The notes under the pieces are model-generated. The model was not told the origin of the DNA and made no database searches. It was given only the letters and a program-made list of their open reading frames with translations. A stretch of 39,907 nt of DNA, from assembly GCA_913776885.1 (NCBI GenBank), contig CAJYQC010000213.1:1-39907 (forward strand), in the 5' to 3' direction. How positions within the stretch are numbered: the first letter of the stretch is position 1; each line of letters begins with the position of its first letter. A program made the translations under genes and the position numbers. Source of the DNA: an uncultured Variovorax sp. (GTDB taxonomy: Bacteria > Pseudomonadota > Gammaproteobacteria > Burkholderiales > Burkholderiaceae_C). Positions 38,728-39,907 of the stretch are shown piece after piece.

Positions 38728-39907
38728 ATGGATGAGCGCAGAAACTTCGTGCGGCTGCTGGGAGGCGGCGTCGTCATGGCAGCGGGTGCGGCCGCGCTGG
38801 CGACCTGGTGGCTGAACTCCGAAGTGCCGCCGGCCGCGCTGGAGATCTGGAACGGCCCCGGCGACGAGCCCGATCTGCGCAGGCGCGCCATCGCCTACGC
38901 CGTCACCGCGCCCACCGCCTGCAACCGCCAGCCCTGGCTGGTCGACCTGCGCGAGCCCGACGCCATCGTGGTGTATTGCGACCGCGAGCGCGTGCAGCCC
39001 GAGAGCGATCCCTTCGGCCGCCAGGTGGTCATCGGCCACGGTGCCTTCATCGAGCTGCTGGTGATGGCGCTGGCCCACCACGGCGTGCAGGCCAGCGTGC
39101 AGCTGTGGCCGCAGGGCGAGCTGAGCGGCGAACTGCGGCGCTGGCCGCACATCCCGGTGGCGCGGCTGAGGCTGGCGGGCGGGGGCGTGCCCGATCCGCT
39201 GTTCGCGCAGGTGCTGCGGCGGCGCACGCCCAAGCAGCGCTTCGACCTCATGCGGCCGGTGTCCGACGACATCCTGCAGGGCCTGGCCTCGATGGTGCCC
39301 CCGGGCGGCATGGTGTGCGCGGACGGCACGGTGGACGCGGCGCGCGTGACCGCCTTGCGCAAGCTCTGCGCCGAGGCGGCGCGCGTGGAGCTCACCACGC
39401 CCGGCACCGCGATGGAAAACCTCCGGCTGCTGCGTGTCGGCCCGCAGGAGATCCTCGCGCACCGTGATGGCCTCACGTTCAACGACCCGGCGCTGCGCGT
39501 GGCCGTGGCATTGGGCCGGTTCGACCGCAGCGGGCCCGCGCCGGAGCACAGCCTGGCCTTTCGCCGGATGCTGCAGTTGTCGCAGGAGCAGGCCCACACC
39601 GCCATGGGCTTCCTCTGGCTCGGCACGCGCGGCAACGGCCGCACCGAGCAGATCGCCACCGGCCGGGCCTACGTGCGCCAGCAACTGCGCGCCACCGACC
39701 TGGGCCTGGGCATGCACCCGATGAGCCAGGCGCTGCAGGAGTTCGCCGAGATGGCACCGCACCGAGCCGCCGCGCACGACATGCTGCTGGGCGTTGCGCC
39801 GCCGCGCGACCGGCACAGCCTCACGCTGCAGATGGTGTGCCGCGTCGGCTATCCCATGGCGCCGGTGCCGCCCGCGCCTCGCCGGCCGCTGGACGATTTC
39901 ATGGCGG
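38728..39907 (+). CDS. Nitroreductase-family protein with export signal (partial, 3' end outside)
   Basis: The frame is open from the ATG at 38728 to the right edge (393 codons). The N-terminus MDERRNFVRLLGGGVVMAAG has an Arg pair at residues 4-5 before a hydrophobic segment, like a Tat signal or anchor. The body follows the nitroreductase fold as found in large FMN-type members: RRAIAYAVTAPTACNRQPWL (cofactor-binding start), RRRTPKQRFD, MGFLWLGTRGNGRTEQIATG, and LGMHPMSQALQEF. The enzyme's substrate is unknown; related proteins are often annotated as twin-arginine translocation pathway signal proteins. It is divergent from the NTF2-like/GNAT operon. Confidence 0.8.
   Translation, partial: MDERRNFVRLLGGGVVMAAGAAALATWWLNSEVPPAALEIWNGPGDEPDLRRRAIAYAVTAPTACNRQPWLVDLREPDAIVVYCDRERVQPESDPFGRQVVIGHGAFIELLVMALAHHGVQASVQLWPQGELSGELRRWPHIPVARLRLAGGGVPDPLFAQVLRRRTPKQRFDLMRPVSDDILQGLASMVPPGGMVCADGTVDAARVTALRKLCAEAARVELTTPGTAMENLRLLRVGPQEILAHRDGLTFNDPALRVAVALGRFDRSGPAPEHSLAFRRMLQLSQEQAHTAMGFLWLGTRGNGRTEQIATGRAYVRQQLRATDLGLGMHPMSQALQEFAEMAPHRAAAHDMLLGVAPPRDRHSLTLQMVCRVGYPMAPVPPAPRRPLDDFMA

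Overview
The window reads as chromosomal DNA of a high-GC betaproteobacterium, most likely of the family Comamonadaceae (Variovorax-like). This rests on very high GC at third codon positions, the order argS - SPOR protein - dsbA, a Bug-type solute receptor next to a CoA-transferase, malate synthase G, and GC-rich dispersed hairpin repeats between genes. The genus is an inference from remembered gene content, not from a search. No rRNA, tRNA, CRISPR array, transposase or integrase was seen.

Layout. 1-1557: the start of a lipoprotein (probably a fasciclin-domain protein) on the minus strand, a 412-base spacer with an orphan intrinsic terminator, and a two-gene unit of unknown function. 1633-3376: a small EamA transporter facing an MFS transporter. 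3520-4736: a YhcG/DUF1016 PDDEXK nuclease broken by a frameshift and carrying two in-frame DNA palindromes. 4794-8162: malate synthase G, divergent from a HisC-like aminotransferase that lacks its N-terminal arm; a near-perfect 28-bp palindrome lies between them. 8175-13116: an IclR regulator divergent from a catabolic operon (HMG-CoA-lyase-like enzyme, CoA-transferase, Bug receptor) and then a LysR regulator. The IclR/lyase gap holds two overlapping promoters and two operator-like inverted repeats. 13178-22613: housekeeping genes: a DUF2214-like membrane protein, a PsiF-repeat protein, argS, a SPOR protein, dsbA, lptA, lptB, rpoN and a phospholipase-D-type lipoprotein. 22645-26465: two YceI proteins, cytochrome b561 and a hybrid histidine kinase. 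26555-28803: an RlmL-type rRNA methyltransferase, a small exported protein and a PIN-domain protein.

28804-32760 is a lower-GC island and the most interesting part. It holds a short Tae4-type peptidoglycan amidase gene, an overlapping two-helix membrane protein gene, a second gene made of two more copies of that membrane unit, and a 787-residue protein that opens with a Hint-like domain whose catalytic positions all look replaced. After both membrane genes the DNA keeps remnants of the last codons of the amidase gene. This indicates that the membrane gene was duplicated in tandem together with the amidase 3' end, so the two were already adjacent. I propose amidase plus membrane-anchored immunity proteins, a type different from the known soluble periplasmic Tai4.

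32757-39907: an InaA/Bud32-like kinase, an FMN-dependent glutamate-synthase-family protein with an in-frame insertion of a dispersed repeat, a UPF0149/SEC-C protein, a second MFS transporter clearly paralogous to the first, a GNAT and an NTF2-like protein in an operon, and the start of an exported nitroreductase-family protein. At least five intergenic copies (17447, 19242, 20918, 36318, 37667) and one intragenic copy (34880) of a hairpin repeat family are present; two copies show a compensatory base-pair change.
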